Source: Alteraurantiacibacter buctensis (GTDB lineage Bacteria; Pseudomonadota; Alphaproteobacteria; Sphingomonadales; Sphingomonadaceae). From it: DNA of 64,000 nt. The notes under the pieces were generated by a model. The model was not told where the DNA came from and ran no database searches. It worked only from the letters and a program-made list of their open reading frames with translations. Position 1 is the stretch's first letter, and each line of letters starts with the position of its first letter. The stretch covers positions 496,657-560,656 of the forward strand of contig NZ_WTYV01000002.1 of assembly GCF_009827655.1 (NCBI RefSeq), in the 5' to 3' direction. Shown here one piece after another: positions 37,326 through 47,159 of this stretch. A program made the position numbers and the translations under genes.

Positions 37326-37858
37326 TGAGCCGCATCGGCAAGAAGCCGGTCGCCATCCCCGGTGGCGTGACCGCAGAGATCAACAACGGCGCGCTCAGCG
37401 TGAAGGGGCCCAAGGGCACCCTGACCATGGGCCTGTCGGACCTGGTGACCTACAGCATCGAGGACGGCACCATCTCGGTGAAGCCGGCCAACGACGGCAA
37501 GGCCGCCCGCAGCCATTGGGGCATGCAGCGTACGCTGGTGTCCAACCTGGTTGAAGGCGTGACCCAGGGCTTCACCAAGACGCTCGACATCACCGGCGTC
37601 GGCTACCGTGCCGCCGCGCAGGGCAAGTCCATCAAGCTGCAGCTCGGCTTCAGCCACGATGTCGACCTGCCGGTGCCGGAAGGCCTGGAGGTGAAGACCC
37701 CGGACCAGACCACGATCGAGATCTCCGGGATCGACAAGCAGAAGGTCGGGCAGTTCGCTGCCGAGATCCGTGAATGGCGCAAGCCCGAGCCCTACAAGGG
37801 CAAGGGTGTCCGTTATCGCGGCGAGTTTATCTTCCGCAAGGAAGGGAAGAAGAAGTAA
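37325..37858 (+). CDS. rplF: 50S ribosomal protein L6
   Basis: 177 residues. [20 protein letters not shown] and the signature [20 protein letters not shown] near the end are diagnostic. It lies near the sarcin-ricin loop. Confidence 0.97.
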   Translation: MSRIGKKPVAIPGGVTAEINNGALSVKGPKGTLTMGLSDLVTYSIEDGTISVKPANDGKAARSHWGMQRTLVSNLVEGVTQGFTKTLDITGVGYRAAAQGKSIKLQLGFSHDVDLPVPEGLEVKTPDQTTIEISGIDKQKVGQFAAEIREWRKPEPYKGKGVRYRGEFIFRKEGKKK

Positions 37859-37859
37859 G

Positions 37860-38204
37860 ATGGCCAAGCTTTCTCTCTTTGAACGCCGTCGCCGCCGCGT
37901 GCGTACTGCGCTGCGCGCCCGTGCCGGTGGCAAGCCGCGCCTGTCGGTGCACCGCACCGGTCGCCACATCTATGCGCAGATCATCGACGACAAGGCGGGC
38001 CGCACCGTGGCCGCTGCCAGCACCCTGGGCGCCAAGTCCAGCGGCGCGAACGTCGATGCCGCTGCCCAGGTTGGCAAGGACATCGCCGCCGCCGCCAAGA
38101 AGGCCGGCGTGACCACCGTTGTGTTCGATCGCGGCGGGTTCCTGTTCCATGGCCGCGTCAAGGCGCTGGCCGATGCCGCCCGCGAAGGCGGGCTGGAGTT
38201 CTGA
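37860..38204 (+). CDS. rplR: 50S ribosomal protein L18
   Basis: 114 residues from ATG 37860, directly after the rplF stop. [20 protein letters not shown] and [20 protein letters not shown] are conserved 5S-rRNA-binding features. Confidence 0.96.
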   Translation: MAKLSLFERRRRRVRTALRARAGGKPRLSVHRTGRHIYAQIIDDKAGRTVAAASTLGAKSSGANVDAAAQVGKDIAAAAKKAGVTTVVFDRGGFLFHGRVKALADAAREGGLEF

Positions 38205-38206
38205 TT

Positions 38207-38950
38207 ATGGCTGACGAGAACAACAACGCCGAGACCCCCGTGGTCGAGAACGCTGAAGCCGTCGCCGCTCCCGCCGAAGGTGGCGAGCAGCGCGAAGGCC
38301 GTGGTCGTGGTGGCCGTGGCCGTGGCGGCAACGATCGTGGCGGTGAACGCGGCGATCGTGGTGGCCGTGGCCGTGGCCGCGATGACCGCCGTGGTCGTGG
38401 CGACGAGGATGGTGGCGAGGAGCTGATCGAAAAGCTCGTCCACATCAACCGCGTCTCCAAGACCGTGAAGGGCGGCAAGCGCTTCGGTTTCGCCGCGCTG
38501 GTCGTGGTGGGTGACGGCAAGGGCCGCGTGGGCTTCGGCCACGGCAAGGCTCGCGAAGTGCCGGAAGCCATCAACAAGGCTACCGCTGCTGCCAAGAAGA
38601 AGATGATCCGCGTGCCGCTGAAGGAAGGCCGCACGCTGCATCACGATGGCAAGGGCCACTTCGGTGCCGGCCTGGTGAATGTTCGCTCGGCGCCTCCGGG
38701 TACCGGCATCATCGCCGGCGGTCCGATGCGCGCCGTGTTCGAGAGCCTGGGCGTGGCCGACGTGGTCACCAAGTCGATCGGCACCAGCAACCCCTACAAC
38801 ATGATCCGCGCCACCTTCGACGCGCTGGCCACCCAGACTTCGCCGAAGTCGGTTGCCCAGCGTCGCGGCAAGAAGGTCGCCGACCTGCTGGGTCGCGGCG
38901 GCGCGAGCGCAGCGGAGGCCGAGGCCGCCGCTGAAGCGATTGCGGAGTAA
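38207..38950 (+). CDS. rpsE: 30S ribosomal protein S5 with long Gly/Arg/Asp-rich N-terminal extension
   Basis: 247 residues, against about 167 in E. coli. The core starts near residue 70 ([20 protein letters not shown]) and contains the S5 double-stranded-RNA-binding domain and [15 protein letters not shown]. Residues 1-70 are low complexity: an acidic Ala/Glu/Asn stretch then repeated GRGGRGRGG and [11 protein letters not shown] units, like eukaryotic RGG boxes. Extended S5 is known from some sphingomonads; the function of the extension is unknown. Confidence 0.97.
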   Translation: MADENNNAETPVVENAEAVAAPAEGGEQREGRGRGGRGRGGNDRGGERGDRGGRGRGRDDRRGRGDEDGGEELIEKLVHINRVSKTVKGGKRFGFAALVVVGDGKGRVGFGHGKAREVPEAINKATAAAKKKMIRVPLKEGRTLHHDGKGHFGAGLVNVRSAPPGTGIIAGGPMRAVFESLGVADVVTKSIGTSNPYNMIRATFDALATQTSPKSVAQRRGKKVADLLGRGGASAAEAEAAAEAIAE

Positions 38951-38956
38951 GACACG

Positions 38957-39133
38957 ATGGCTACCATCAAGATCCAGCAGATCGGCAGCCCGATCCGCCG
39001 CCCTTCGAAGCAGCGTGAAATCCTGATCGGCCTGGGGCTGAACAAGATGAACAAGATTGTCGAACGCCAGGACACCCCCGAGGTGCGCGGTGCGATCGCC
39101 AAGCTGCCGCACATGGTCAAGATCGTCGACTGA
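38957..39133 (+). CDS. rpmD: 50S ribosomal protein L30
   Basis: 58 residues: begins [20 protein letters not shown] and ends LPHMVKIVD, with GLGLNKMNK in the middle. It ends before a gap that holds an 11-bp hairpin. Confidence 0.96.
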   Translation: MATIKIQQIGSPIRRPSKQREILIGLGLNKMNKIVERQDTPEVRGAIAKLPHMVKIVD

Positions 39134-39163
39134 GCCCTCCGGGCCGGTTGCTCCATTGACATC

Positions 39164-39192
39164 AGGTGGCCCGGGCGCGTACCGGGCCACCT
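39164..39192. other. 11-bp perfect hairpin between rpmD and rplO
   Basis: AGGTGGCCCGG (39164-39174) pairs with CCGGGCCACCT (39182-39192) over a 7-nt loop and is followed by TCCATTTCC. A TTGACA box (39156-39161) sits just before it but has no good -10. Confidence 0.7.
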
Positions 39193-39232
39193 TCCATTTC
39201 CAGCGCGAACATAGCGAAAGCGAGTGCACACT

Positions 39233-39757
39233 ATGAAACTGAACGACATCCGCGACAACGCCGGCGCCCGCAAGACCCGTATCCGGGTCGGCCGGGGCAT
39301 CGGCTCCGGCAAGGGCAAGACCAGCGGCCGTGGCCAGAAGGGCCAGAAGAGCCGTTCGGGCGTGGCCATCAAGGGCTTCGAAGGCGGCCAGATGCCGCTG
39401 CACATGCGCCTGCCGAAGCGCGGCTTCAACAACCCGTTCGGCAAGGACTATGCCGAGGTCAACCTGGGCATGGTCCAGAAGCTGATCGATGCCGGCAAGC
39501 TCGATGCCAAGGCCGTGATCGATCACGCCGCGCTGCAGGCTGCCGGTGTGGCCCGTGGCGGCAAGGATGGCGTCCGGCTGCTGGGCAAGGGTGAGTTCAC
39601 CGCGAAGGTGAAGTTCGCCGTGGCCGGGGTCTCCAAGGGCGCCCAGGCGGCGGTGGAGAAGGCTGGTGGTTCGGTCGAACTGCCCGCGCCGCAGCCCAGC
39701 GAGCACGAGAAGAAGCTCGCCCGCCGCGACGCCAACAAGGCTGCGGCCAAGAAGTAA
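39233..39757 (+). CDS. rplO: 50S ribosomal protein L15
   Basis: 174 residues from ATG 39233. The Gly-rich N-terminus ([20 protein letters not shown]) and [17 protein letters not shown] are diagnostic. The C-terminal 25 residues are a Lys/Ala/Glu-rich extension ([18 protein letters not shown]). Confidence 0.96.
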   Translation: MKLNDIRDNAGARKTRIRVGRGIGSGKGKTSGRGQKGQKSRSGVAIKGFEGGQMPLHMRLPKRGFNNPFGKDYAEVNLGMVQKLIDAGKLDAKAVIDHAALQAAGVARGGKDGVRLLGKGEFTAKVKFAVAGVSKGAQAAVEKAGGSVELPAPQPSEHEKKLARRDANKAAAKK

Positions 39758-39783
39758 TCGGGTAGGGCGGACATATTTGTCCC

Positions 39784-39811
39784 GCGCCGGGTTCGACAAA
39801 GGGCCCGGCGC
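39784..39811. other. 8-bp perfect hairpin between rplO and secY
   Basis: GCGCCGGG (39784-39791) pairs with CCCGGCGC (39804-39811). Outer GTAGGG and CCCTAC can extend the structure. No T-tract. Confidence 0.65.
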
Positions 39812-39870
39812 ACCCTACATCCCCGTGACGGCCGCTGAGGCGGCATCCAGGTCAGGGTAACAAGTCCATC

Positions 39871-41217
39871 ATGGCATCACGCGCCGACAATCTCGCCAGC
39901 TCGCTGAGCTTTGCCAATTTCGGCAAGGCGACCGAGCTCAAGCAGCGCATCTGGTTTACGATCGGTGCGCTGATCGTGTTCCGGTTCCTCAGCTTCGTGC
40001 CGCTGCCCGGCATCGATGCCACCGCGCTGCAGGCGTTCAACGAGCGGACCAGTGGCGGTATGCTGGACCTGATCAACATGTTCTCCGGCGGCGCGCTGGA
40101 ACGCATGAGCCTGATCGCCGTGGGCATCATGCCCTACATCACGGCGTCGATCGTGGTGCAGCTTGCCGCCAGCCTCCATCCGGCGCTGATCGCCATCAAG
40201 AAGGAAGGTGAGGCGGGGCGCAAGAAGCTCAACCAGTACACCCGCTATGGCACCGTGCTGCTGTGCATCGTGCAGGGCTATATCGTCGCCCGCAATGCCG
40301 AGGCGCAGGCTTTCGCCGTCGATCCCGGCACCATGTTCTATGTGACGACGATCATCAACGTGACCGGCGGCACCATGTTCCTGCTGTGGCTGGGTGAGCA
40401 GATCACCAGCCGGGGCATCGGCAACGGCACCTCGCTGATCATCATGGCCGGTATCGTCGCCCAGTTCCCGACCTTCACCAGCAACATGTTCACCGGCTAT
40501 GCCGAAGGCAACATCACGCTGCCCACGGTGCTGGCCATCGTGGTGACGATCATCGCGCTGATCCTGCTGATCTGCTTCATGGAGCGCGCACAGCGCAGGT
40601 TGCTGATCCAGTATCCCAAGCGGGCCACGCAGAACGCCGGGATGCAGGCCGAGCGCAGCCACCTGCCGTTGAAGGTCAACACCGCAGGCGTGATCCCGCC
40701 GATCTTCGCCAGCTCGCTGTTGCTGCTGCCGCTGACGATCACCCAGTTTGCCGGCACCTCGGTGCAAACCGACAGCACCGCCTTCTCGACGATCCAGACG
40801 ATCAACGAGTATCTCGCACCCGGCAGCTGGTTCTACGAGAGCCTTTATGCCGCCGGCATCATCTTCTTCTGCTTCTTCTACACCGCCGTGGTGTTCAACC
40901 CGGAGGATACGGCAGAGAACCTGAAGAAGAACGGCGGCTTCATCCCCGGTATCCGCCCGGGCAAGCGCACCGCCGAATACCTGGATTATGTGCTCACCCG
41001 CATCACGGTGATCGGCGCGATCTACATCACGGTGGTCTGCGTGGTGCCGCAGCTGTTCCTCAGCGAAGGTGGCTTCAACCAGTTCATCGGCGGCACCAGC
41101 CTGCTGATCGTGGTCAACGTGACTGTGGATACCATAAGCCAGATCCAGTCGCATTTGCTCGCGCACCAGTATGGTGACCTGATCAAGAAGGCCAAGCTGA
41201 AGGGCCGGCTGCGCTGA
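39871..41217 (+). CDS. secY: Protein translocase subunit SecY
   Basis: 448 residues with ten membrane helices. Signature SVPLPGID (as FVPLPGIDATALQAF), the plug region with GGALERMSLIAVGIMPYITA, and the cytoplasmic loop FIPGIRPGKRTAEYLDYVL are conserved. It forms the membrane channel with SecE and SecG. Located as usual at the end of the spc cluster, before adk. No rpmJ follows. Confidence 0.97.
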   Translation: MASRADNLASSLSFANFGKATELKQRIWFTIGALIVFRFLSFVPLPGIDATALQAFNERTSGGMLDLINMFSGGALERMSLIAVGIMPYITASIVVQLAASLHPALIAIKKEGEAGRKKLNQYTRYGTVLLCIVQGYIVARNAEAQAFAVDPGTMFYVTTIINVTGGTMFLLWLGEQITSRGIGNGTSLIIMAGIVAQFPTFTSNMFTGYAEGNITLPTVLAIVVTIIALILLICFMERAQRRLLIQYPKRATQNAGMQAERSHLPLKVNTAGVIPPIFASSLLLLPLTITQFAGTSVQTDSTAFSTIQTINEYLAPGSWFYESLYAAGIIFFCFFYTAVVFNPEDTAENLKKNGGFIPGIRPGKRTAEYLDYVLTRITVIGAIYITVVCVVPQLFLSEGGFNQFIGGTSLLIVVNVTVDTISQIQSHLLAHQYGDLIKKAKLKGRLR

Positions 41218-41261
41218 TTTCCGCTTGTGCGGGTCAGCGCATTGAAGGGGTTGGGGACGCC

Positions 41262-41909
41262 ATGAATATCATCCTTCTGGGGCCTCCGGGCGCAGGCAAG
41301 GGCACGCAATCGGGTCGCTTGGTAGATCGGCATGGCATGCGCCAGCTTTCCACCGGCGACATGCTGCGCGCCGCAGTGAAGGCCGGGACCCCTGTGGGTC
41401 TGCGCGCCAAGGCAGTGATGGAAGCGGGCCAGCTCGTCAGTGACGAGATCGTGTCCGACCTTATCGACGCCGAACTGGCCGCCATGGGCCCTGAGACCGG
41501 CGCCATCTTCGACGGCTATCCCCGCACCGAGGCCCAGGCCGTGGCGCTCGACGCGCTGCTGGCGAAGCATGGCCGCTCGCTCGACCATGTGATCGAGCTG
41601 GCAGTGGACGAGGACGCGCTGGTTGAACGCATCACCGGCCGCTTCACCTGCGCCCAGTGTGGTGAGGGCTATCACGACGTGTTCAAGCAGCCCGCCGTGG
41701 CCGGCACCTGCGACAAGTGCGGCAGAACCGAATTCAAGCGCCGTCCTGACGACAACGAGGACACCGTGCGCACCCGCATGGCCGAATACCGCGCCAAGAC
41801 CGCGCCGATCCTGCCCTATTACGAAGCGCGTGACCTGGTCGCCCGCGTCGATGGCATGGCCGACATCGATCAGGTGACCGCCGCCATCGAAAAGGTGCTC
41901 GCCAGCTAA
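41262..41909 (+). CDS. adk: Adenylate kinase, zinc-lid form
   Basis: 215 residues. P-loop GPPGAGKGT (7-15), NMP-binding STGDMLRAAV, and a long lid with four cysteines C130, C133, C150 and C153 (CAQCGEGYHD, GTCDKCGRTEF) that should bind zinc. It interconverts ATP plus AMP and two ADP. The link to secY and rpsM is common in bacteria. Confidence 0.96.
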   Translation: MNIILLGPPGAGKGTQSGRLVDRHGMRQLSTGDMLRAAVKAGTPVGLRAKAVMEAGQLVSDEIVSDLIDAELAAMGPETGAIFDGYPRTEAQAVALDALLAKHGRSLDHVIELAVDEDALVERITGRFTCAQCGEGYHDVFKQPAVAGTCDKCGRTEFKRRPDDNEDTVRTRMAEYRAKTAPILPYYEARDLVARVDGMADIDQVTAAIEKVLAS

Positions 41910-42232
41910 GGGCCAGGCAGGCTGTCCAACCCTAGGTTCGCTACGCCGGTCTACCTGCTGATGAGTAGCTTTTGACGCGCCCTGCAAAACGCGTTAATAA
42001 TATCCGGATAAGAGGGTTGCACTGGCCGGGTCGGGGGAATTTTCCTGCGACTCCCTTGTGTGCTTGACGTATTGGGCGAATCGCCCTACGTGGCCCGTTC
42101 ATTCGTCTAACCGCACCTTGTCCGGCAGGTGGCAGCCTTCGAAGCGCGCCATCCGGGCTTTTTGCCGTTCCGGCGAATGTTTCAACGCTATGAGATAGGG
42201 GCGTTCTGGCCCCTGTGGAGCAGGAGATTTAA
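41910..42232. other. 323-bp gap with the rpsM promoter
   Basis: Contains the promoter at 42064-42092 and a ribosome site (GGAG) before rpsM. The left part (about 41980-42030) is AT-richer than average (GCGTTAATAATATCCGGATAA). No gene is supported. Confidence 0.6.
42064..42092 (+). promoter_or_regulatory. Promoter of the rpsM-rpsK-rpoA-rplQ unit with a palindromic spacer
   Basis: TTGACG (42064-42069), a 17-bp spacer and TACGTG (42087-42092). The spacer carries GGGCGA-A-TCGCCC (42074-42086), a perfect 13-bp palindrome and possible operator. The leader is about 140 nt. Confidence 0.55.
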
Positions 42233-42601
42233 GTGGCTCGTATTGCCGGGGTCAATATCCCCACCAACAAGCGCGTGATCATCGCGCTCACCTACATTCA
42301 CGGTATCGGCCCCGCCACGGCGAAGAAGATCGCTGCCAAGCTGGGCATCGACGAATCCCGCCGCGTGCAGGACCTGTCGGACGCCGAAGTGCTGCAGATC
42401 CGTGAGACCATCGACGCCGATCACACCGTGGAAGGCGACCTGCGTCGCGATACCGCGATGAACATCAAGCGCCTGATGGACCTGGCCTGCTATCGCGGCC
42501 TGCGTCACCGTAAGGGCCTGCCGGTCCGCGGCCAGCGCACGCACACCAACGCCCGCACCCGCAAGGGCAAGGCCAAGCCGATCGCCGGCAAGAAGAAGTA
42601 A
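42233..42601 (+). CDS. rpsM: 30S ribosomal protein S13
   Basis: 122 residues starting with GTG 42233 after a GGAG ribosome site. [20 protein letters not shown] and the C-terminal [20 protein letters not shown] are diagnostic. S13 forms intersubunit bridges with the 50S subunit. Confidence 0.97.
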   Translation: MARIAGVNIPTNKRVIIALTYIHGIGPATAKKIAAKLGIDESRRVQDLSDAEVLQIRETIDADHTVEGDLRRDTAMNIKRLMDLACYRGLRHRKGLPVRGQRTHTNARTRKGKAKPIAGKKK

Positions 42602-42661
42602 GCGAAAACCAGGTCCTCTGGCCGCTTTTCCCTTCTTCCGTAGATACAAGGATTACGAGAC

Positions 42662-43051
42662 ATGGCACGCGAACCAGGCCGCATTCGGCGCCGCGACAAG
42701 AAGAACATTTCCAGCGGTGTTGCGCACGTCAACGCCAGCTTCAACAACACCATGATCACCATCACCGATGCCCAGGGCAACGCCATTTCGTGGTCGTCCG
42801 CCGGCATGATGGGCTTCAAGGGCAGCCGCAAGTCGACCCCCTATGCCGCCCAGGTGGCTGCGGACGACGCCGGCAAGAAGGCCGCCGAACACGGCGTGCG
42901 GACCCTGGAAGTGGAGATCAAGGGCCCGGGTTCGGGTCGCGAGAGCGCGTTGCGCGCCCTGCAGGCGGTGGGTTTCACCATCACCTCGATCCGCGACGTG
43001 ACCCCGATCCCGCACAACGGCGTGCGCCCGTCCAAGCGTCGCCGCGTCTGA
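42662..43051 (+). CDS. rpsK: 30S ribosomal protein S11
   Basis: 129 residues. [20 protein letters not shown] and the C-terminal [20 protein letters not shown] are conserved. It lies on the 30S platform near the E site. Confidence 0.98.
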   Translation: MAREPGRIRRRDKKNISSGVAHVNASFNNTMITITDAQGNAISWSSAGMMGFKGSRKSTPYAAQVAADDAGKKAAEHGVRTLEVEIKGPGSGRESALRALQAVGFTITSIRDVTPIPHNGVRPSKRRRV

Positions 43052-43068
43052 TCGAGCCTTCCGCGATG

Positions 43069-43093
43069 GTGGCCGGAAGAGCTCTCCGGCCAC
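43069..43093. other. 9-bp perfect hairpin between rpsK and rpoA
   Basis: GTGGCCGGA (43069-43077) pairs with TCCGGCCAC (43085-43093) around AGAGCTC. No T-tract. Confidence 0.7.
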
Positions 43094-43178
43094 GATCGCA
43101 AAGTCATTCGCATCGGCCGCAGCGTCCCCAAAACGCTGTGGCTTTTGCCGCCTAAACTAAAGTCCCAAGGGGAAGTCC

Positions 43179-44234
43179 ATGTCCGTCAACATCAAGAACT
43201 GGCAGGAACTCAAGAAGCCCAGCAGCCTCGAAATGAAGGAAGGCGGCGACAAGAAGCGCAAGGCGACCTTCGTGGCCGAACCGCTGGAGCGCGGCTTCGG
43301 CCTGACGCTCGGCAACGCGCTGCGCCGCGTGCTGCTCTCCTCGCTGCAGGGCGCAGCGATCACCTCGATCCGCATCGAGAACGTGCTGCACGAGTTCTCC
43401 AGCCTGGCTGGCGTGCGCGAGGACGTGACCGACATCGTCCTGAACGTGAAGCAGATCGCGCTGAAGATGGAAGGCGAAGGCCCCAAGCGCCTGCAGCTTT
43501 CCGCCACCGGCCCGGCCGAGGTGAAGGCCGGCGACATCGCCGTTACCGGTGACATCGAAGTGCTCAACCCCGATCTGGTGATCTGCCACCTGGACGACGG
43601 CGCCACGCTGAACATGGAACTGACCGCCGATACGGGCAAGGGTTATGTCCCGGCCGTGTCGAACCGTCCGGTCGATGCCCCGATCGGCCTGATCCCGGTG
43701 GACTCGCTGTACTCGCCGATCAAGCAGGTGAGCTACAAGGTCGAGAACGCCCGCGTCGGCCAGGAGCTGGACTTCGACAAGCTGAGCCTGTCGGTCGAGA
43801 CCGATGGCACCGTGACCCCGGAAGACGCCGTGGCCTATGCCGCGCGCATCCTGCAGGACCAGTTGAGCCTGTTCGTGCACTTCGAGGATGGCATCCCCAC
43901 CTCGTCGGGCCCGATGATCGGCATGGCTGCCGAGCCGCAGGAATCGGACACCAACCAGCTCAACCGCTACCTCCTCAAGAAGGTGGACGAACTGGAGCTG
44001 TCGGTGCGTTCGGCGAACTGCCTCAAGAACGACAACATCATCTACATCGGCGACCTGGTCCAGAAGACCGAGGCCGAGATGCTGCGCACGCCGAACTTCG
44101 GCCGCAAGTCGCTCAACGAGATCAAGGAAGTCCTCAGCTCCATGGGCCTGCGCCTGGGCATGGACATCCCTGGCTGGCCGCCGGAAAACATCGAGGAAAT
44201 GGCCAAGAAGCTGGAGCAGGAACTGCTCGGCTAA
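43179..44234 (+). CDS. rpoA: RNA polymerase alpha subunit
   Basis: 351 residues. The N-terminal dimerisation domain has [20 protein letters not shown]; the C-terminal domain has [16 protein letters not shown] and [17 protein letters not shown]. Slightly longer than E. coli alpha (329). Confidence 0.98.
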   Translation: MSVNIKNWQELKKPSSLEMKEGGDKKRKATFVAEPLERGFGLTLGNALRRVLLSSLQGAAITSIRIENVLHEFSSLAGVREDVTDIVLNVKQIALKMEGEGPKRLQLSATGPAEVKAGDIAVTGDIEVLNPDLVICHLDDGATLNMELTADTGKGYVPAVSNRPVDAPIGLIPVDSLYSPIKQVSYKVENARVGQELDFDKLSLSVETDGTVTPEDAVAYAARILQDQLSLFVHFEDGIPTSSGPMIGMAAEPQESDTNQLNRYLLKKVDELELSVRSANCLKNDNIIYIGDLVQKTEAEMLRTPNFGRKSLNEIKEVLSSMGLRLGMDIPGWPPENIEEMAKKLEQELLG

Positions 44235-44254
44235 CAGCCACTCAACGGGGCTTG

Positions 44255-44276
44255 GGCCGGACCCCTTCTTCCGGCC
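44255..44276. other. 7-bp perfect hairpin between rpoA and rplQ
   Basis: GGCCGGA (44255-44261) pairs with TCCGGCC (44270-44276) over an 8-nt loop. No T-tract. Confidence 0.65.
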
Positions 44277-44324
44277 TGCACCGGGCTACCTGACACGGGC
44301 CCCTTTCGAACTGGAGTAAAGAAT

Positions 44325-44738
44325 ATGCGTCACGGTATTTCGGGCCGCAAGCTCAGCCGCAAGTCGGGCCACCGTACGGCCCTGTTCCGCAACATGGCTG
44401 CCGCGCTGATCAAGCACGAGCAGATCACCACCACGGTGGCCAAGGCCAAGGAACTGCGCCCCTATGTCGAGAAGCTGATCACGCTGGCCAAGCGTGGCGG
44501 CCTGTCGAACCGCCGCCTGGCCCATGCCCGCCTGCTGGACGATGCCCAGCTGGTGAAGCTGTTCGATACGCTGGCCACCCGCTATGCCAACCGTGAAGGC
44601 GGCTACACCCGCATCATCAAGGCCGGCTACCGCGCCTCGGACGCCGCCCCGATCGCCGTGATCGAGCTGGTCGACCGTGACGAGAGCGCCAAGGGCCAGG
44701 ATTCGGGCCCGGTGAATGCGGACTTCGCCGACGCCTGA
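44325..44738 (+). CDS. rplQ: 50S ribosomal protein L17
   Basis: 137 residues. [20 protein letters not shown] and [20 protein letters not shown] are diagnostic. Last gene of the superoperon; a terminator follows within 30 bp. Confidence 0.97.
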   Translation: MRHGISGRKLSRKSGHRTALFRNMAAALIKHEQITTTVAKAKELRPYVEKLITLAKRGGLSNRRLAHARLLDDAQLVKLFDTLATRYANREGGYTRIIKAGYRASDAAPIAVIELVDRDESAKGQDSGPVNADFADA

Positions 44739-44765
44739 GCGCGGCAATAGACGAACAAAAACAAG

Positions 44766-44795
44766 GGGCCGGGGCAGCAATGCTCCGGCCCTTTC
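44766..44795 (+). terminator. Terminator of the ribosomal superoperon
   Basis: GGGCCGGGGCA (44766-44776) pairs with TGCTCCGGCCC (44781-44791; one G-U pair) around a GCAA tetraloop, then TTTC. Confidence 0.8.
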
Positions 44796-44797
44796 AC

Positions 44798-44825
44798 TTG
44801 CACGCGGCCGATTGATGCTTACATC
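44798..44825 (+). promoter_or_regulatory. Possible promoter of the S9A peptidase gene
   Basis: TTGCAC (44798-44803), 16-bp spacer, TACATC (44820-44825), directly after the rplQ terminator and 36 bp before the start codon. Weak match. Confidence 0.35.
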
Positions 44826-44861
44826 TGCAACCGCTTTGGTCGCAGAGAGTAATTCCCCCGC

Positions 44862-47069
44862 ATGTCGTTCCTTGCCCGGCTGTCCGCCGCCGTTTGCCTG
44901 CTTGCCGCAAGTAGCCTTGCCGCGCCTTTTGGGCCTGCTATCGCCCGGGACATGACTGCACCCACCTATCCCGAGACGCGCCGCGACGAGGCGCAGGTTG
45001 AAACCCTGTTTGGCAAGCAGATTGCCGACCCCTATCGCTGGCTGGAGGACGATGTCCGCAACAACCCGGAAGTGGCGGACTGGGTGGAGCGGCAGAATGC
45101 GGTGACCGATGCCTACCTGGCACAATTGCCGGGGCGTGACTGGTTCCGCACCCGCGTGGGCCAGATCTTCGACTTCGCCCGCTATTCCACGCCATACGAG
45201 CGGGGTGGGCGCTATTTCTACACCTTCAACACCGGCTTGCAGAACCAGAGCCCGCTCTATGTCCGGGATGGCCTGAACGGTGAGCAGCGCCTGCTGCTCG
45301 ACCCCAATGCCTGGGCGCAGGATGGCGCGACCGCGCTGGATGGCTGGCTGCCCAGCTACGATGGCAGCAAGCTGCTCTACAGCGTGCAGGACGGCGGCAC
45401 CGACTGGAAGATCCTGCGGGTGCTGGACGTGAACACCGGCCAGCCGCTGCCGGACGAGGTGCGCTGGGCCAAGTTCACCGGCCTGGCGTGGGTGGGCGAG
45501 GAGGGTTTCCTTTACTCTCGTTTCCCCGAACCGGAGGAAGGCGCGGATTTCCAGGCGCTCAACTACAACCAGGCGATCTATTTCCACCGCCTGGGCACGC
45601 CGCAGAGCGAAGACGAGTTGGTCTATGCCACCCCGGCCGATCCGGTGGTGGGCCACAGCGCCAGCGTGACCAGCGACGGGCGCTGGGCGGTCATCACCAG
45701 CCACAAGGGCACCGATGCGCGCTATGAAGTGCGGGTGATCGACCTCGCCGCCCGGGCCACGCAGGGCTGGGCAACGCGCGAGTTGGTGACCGGGTTCGAC
45801 AATGCCTGGGGCGTGATCGATGCCATCGGCGGCAAGCTGTGGTTCCAGACCAATGCCGACGCGCCGCTCTATCGCATCGCCGCGATCGACCTTGACGCGG
45901 CCGAGCCGCAGTGGACCGAGGGCATCGCGCAAGGCGAGCAACCGATCGACGGGGCCAGCATCGTGGGCGACAAGCTGGTGGTCAGCTACCTGCGCGATGC
46001 CAGCAGCGTGGCGCGGATATTCTCTCTGGATGGCGCGCCGGCAGGCGAGGTGGAACTGGGCGGCATCGGCAGCGTGGGCGGCTTCAGTGGATCGCCGGGT
46101 GATCCGGAAACCTTCTACAGCTTCACCAGTTTCAACCGCCCGCCCACGATCTATCGCCTGGACATGGCGACCGGCGAAGGCAGCACCTTTGCGGAAGCCC
46201 AGCTCGCCTTCGATCCCGACTGCTTCGTGGTGGAGCAGCGCTTCTACACCAGCAAGGACGGCACCCGCGTGCCGATGTTCCTGATGCGTCGGCGTGATAT
46301 TGCGGAAAGCGGGCAGGCGGTGCCTACGCTGCTGTACGGCTACGGCGGGTTCGACGTCTCGCTCACCCCCGGCTTCTCGGCCAGCCGCATCGCCTGGGTG
46401 GAAGCGGGCGGGGCCTATGCCCTGGCCAACATCCGCGGCGGCGGCGAATACGGCAAGGCCTGGCACGATGGTGGTCGCCTGGGCAACAAGCAGAATGTAT
46501 TCGATGATTTCATCGCGGCGGGCGAGTTCCTGATTGCCGAGGGCGTGACCCCGGCGGGTGGCCTCGCCATCCAGGGTGGCTCCAACGGGGGCCTGCTGGT
46601 GGGCGCAGTAGCCAACCAGCGGCCCGACCTGTTCGCCGCCGGCAATGCCGCCGTGGGCGTGATGGACATGCTGCGCTTCGACCGCTGGACTGCTGGCCGT
46701 TATTGGGTGGACGATTACGGCTATCCCGACCGCGAGGCGGATTTCCGCGTGCTGCGCGCATATAGCCCGCTGCACAACATCCGGAGCGGGGTGGACTATC
46801 CCGCGCTGCTGGTGACCACGGCCGATACCGATGACCGCGTGGTGCCCGGCCACAGCTTCAAGTACACCGCCGCGTTACAGGCGGCGGGGCTGGGCGAGCG
46901 GCCGCAACTGATCCGCATCGAGACGCGCGCCGGCCACGGATCGGGCAAGCCGACCGACAAGGCGATTGCCGAGGCGGCGGACGTGATGGGCTTCCTGGCC
47001 TTCTGGACCGGACTTCGCACTCCGGAATTGTCGTTAAGCTGCCAAGCGATAATCCTGAACAGAACCTAA
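44862..47069 (+). CDS. Secreted prolyl oligopeptidase-family serine peptidase (S9A)
   Basis: 735 residues with a Sec signal (cleavage near AIARD). Residues about 40-100 and 440-735 form the alpha/beta-hydrolase; the middle is the seven-blade propeller. Catalytic S574 lies in GGSNGG, the aspartate in TADTDDRVVP, and H692 in RAGHGSGKP. The family cleaves after proline in peptides up to about 30 residues. The signal peptide places it in the periplasm. It has its own transcription unit after the ribosomal terminator. Confidence 0.93.
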   Translation: MSFLARLSAAVCLLAASSLAAPFGPAIARDMTAPTYPETRRDEAQVETLFGKQIADPYRWLEDDVRNNPEVADWVERQNAVTDAYLAQLPGRDWFRTRVGQIFDFARYSTPYERGGRYFYTFNTGLQNQSPLYVRDGLNGEQRLLLDPNAWAQDGATALDGWLPSYDGSKLLYSVQDGGTDWKILRVLDVNTGQPLPDEVRWAKFTGLAWVGEEGFLYSRFPEPEEGADFQALNYNQAIYFHRLGTPQSEDELVYATPADPVVGHSASVTSDGRWAVITSHKGTDARYEVRVIDLAARATQGWATRELVTGFDNAWGVIDAIGGKLWFQTNADAPLYRIAAIDLDAAEPQWTEGIAQGEQPIDGASIVGDKLVVSYLRDASSVARIFSLDGAPAGEVELGGIGSVGGFSGSPGDPETFYSFTSFNRPPTIYRLDMATGEGSTFAEAQLAFDPDCFVVEQRFYTSKDGTRVPMFLMRRRDIAESGQAVPTLLYGYGGFDVSLTPGFSASRIAWVEAGGAYALANIRGGGEYGKAWHDGGRLGNKQNVFDDFIAAGEFLIAEGVTPAGGLAIQGGSNGGLLVGAVANQRPDLFAAGNAAVGVMDMLRFDRWTAGRYWVDDYGYPDREADFRVLRAYSPLHNIRSGVDYPALLVTTADTDDRVVPGHSFKYTAALQAAGLGERPQLIRIETRAGHGSGKPTDKAIAEAADVMGFLAFWTGLRTPELSLSCQAIILNRT

Positions 47070-47159
47070 CGGCCAGGTTCAGGCTCGCATCACGCCGACT
47101 CGGGTAGATCCTCTCACATGGACGGCCATTCCGCCGCCCCTGACGAGAGGAGAGACCTC

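Noticed and set aside
38290-38415. Tandem GGCCGTGGTCGTGG-like units in rpsE as a CRISPR or satellite
   Set aside because: They are codon-level repeats for Gly/Arg inside a conserved reading frame, with no spacers.
39156-39184. TTGACA before rplO as an internal promoter
   Set aside because: The hairpin arms occupy the spacer and there is no acceptable -10 hexamer 16-18 bp downstream.
37970-39799. 609-codon minus-strand open frame with Thr/Ala repeats across the spc genes
   Set aside because: The repeats are the complement of the Gly/Arg repeats in rpsE; the plus strand holds rplR, rpsE, rpmD and rplO.
44286-46853. 855-codon open frame on the minus strand across rplQ and the S9A peptidase
   Set aside because: Antisense shadow; both plus-strand genes have intact conserved motifs.
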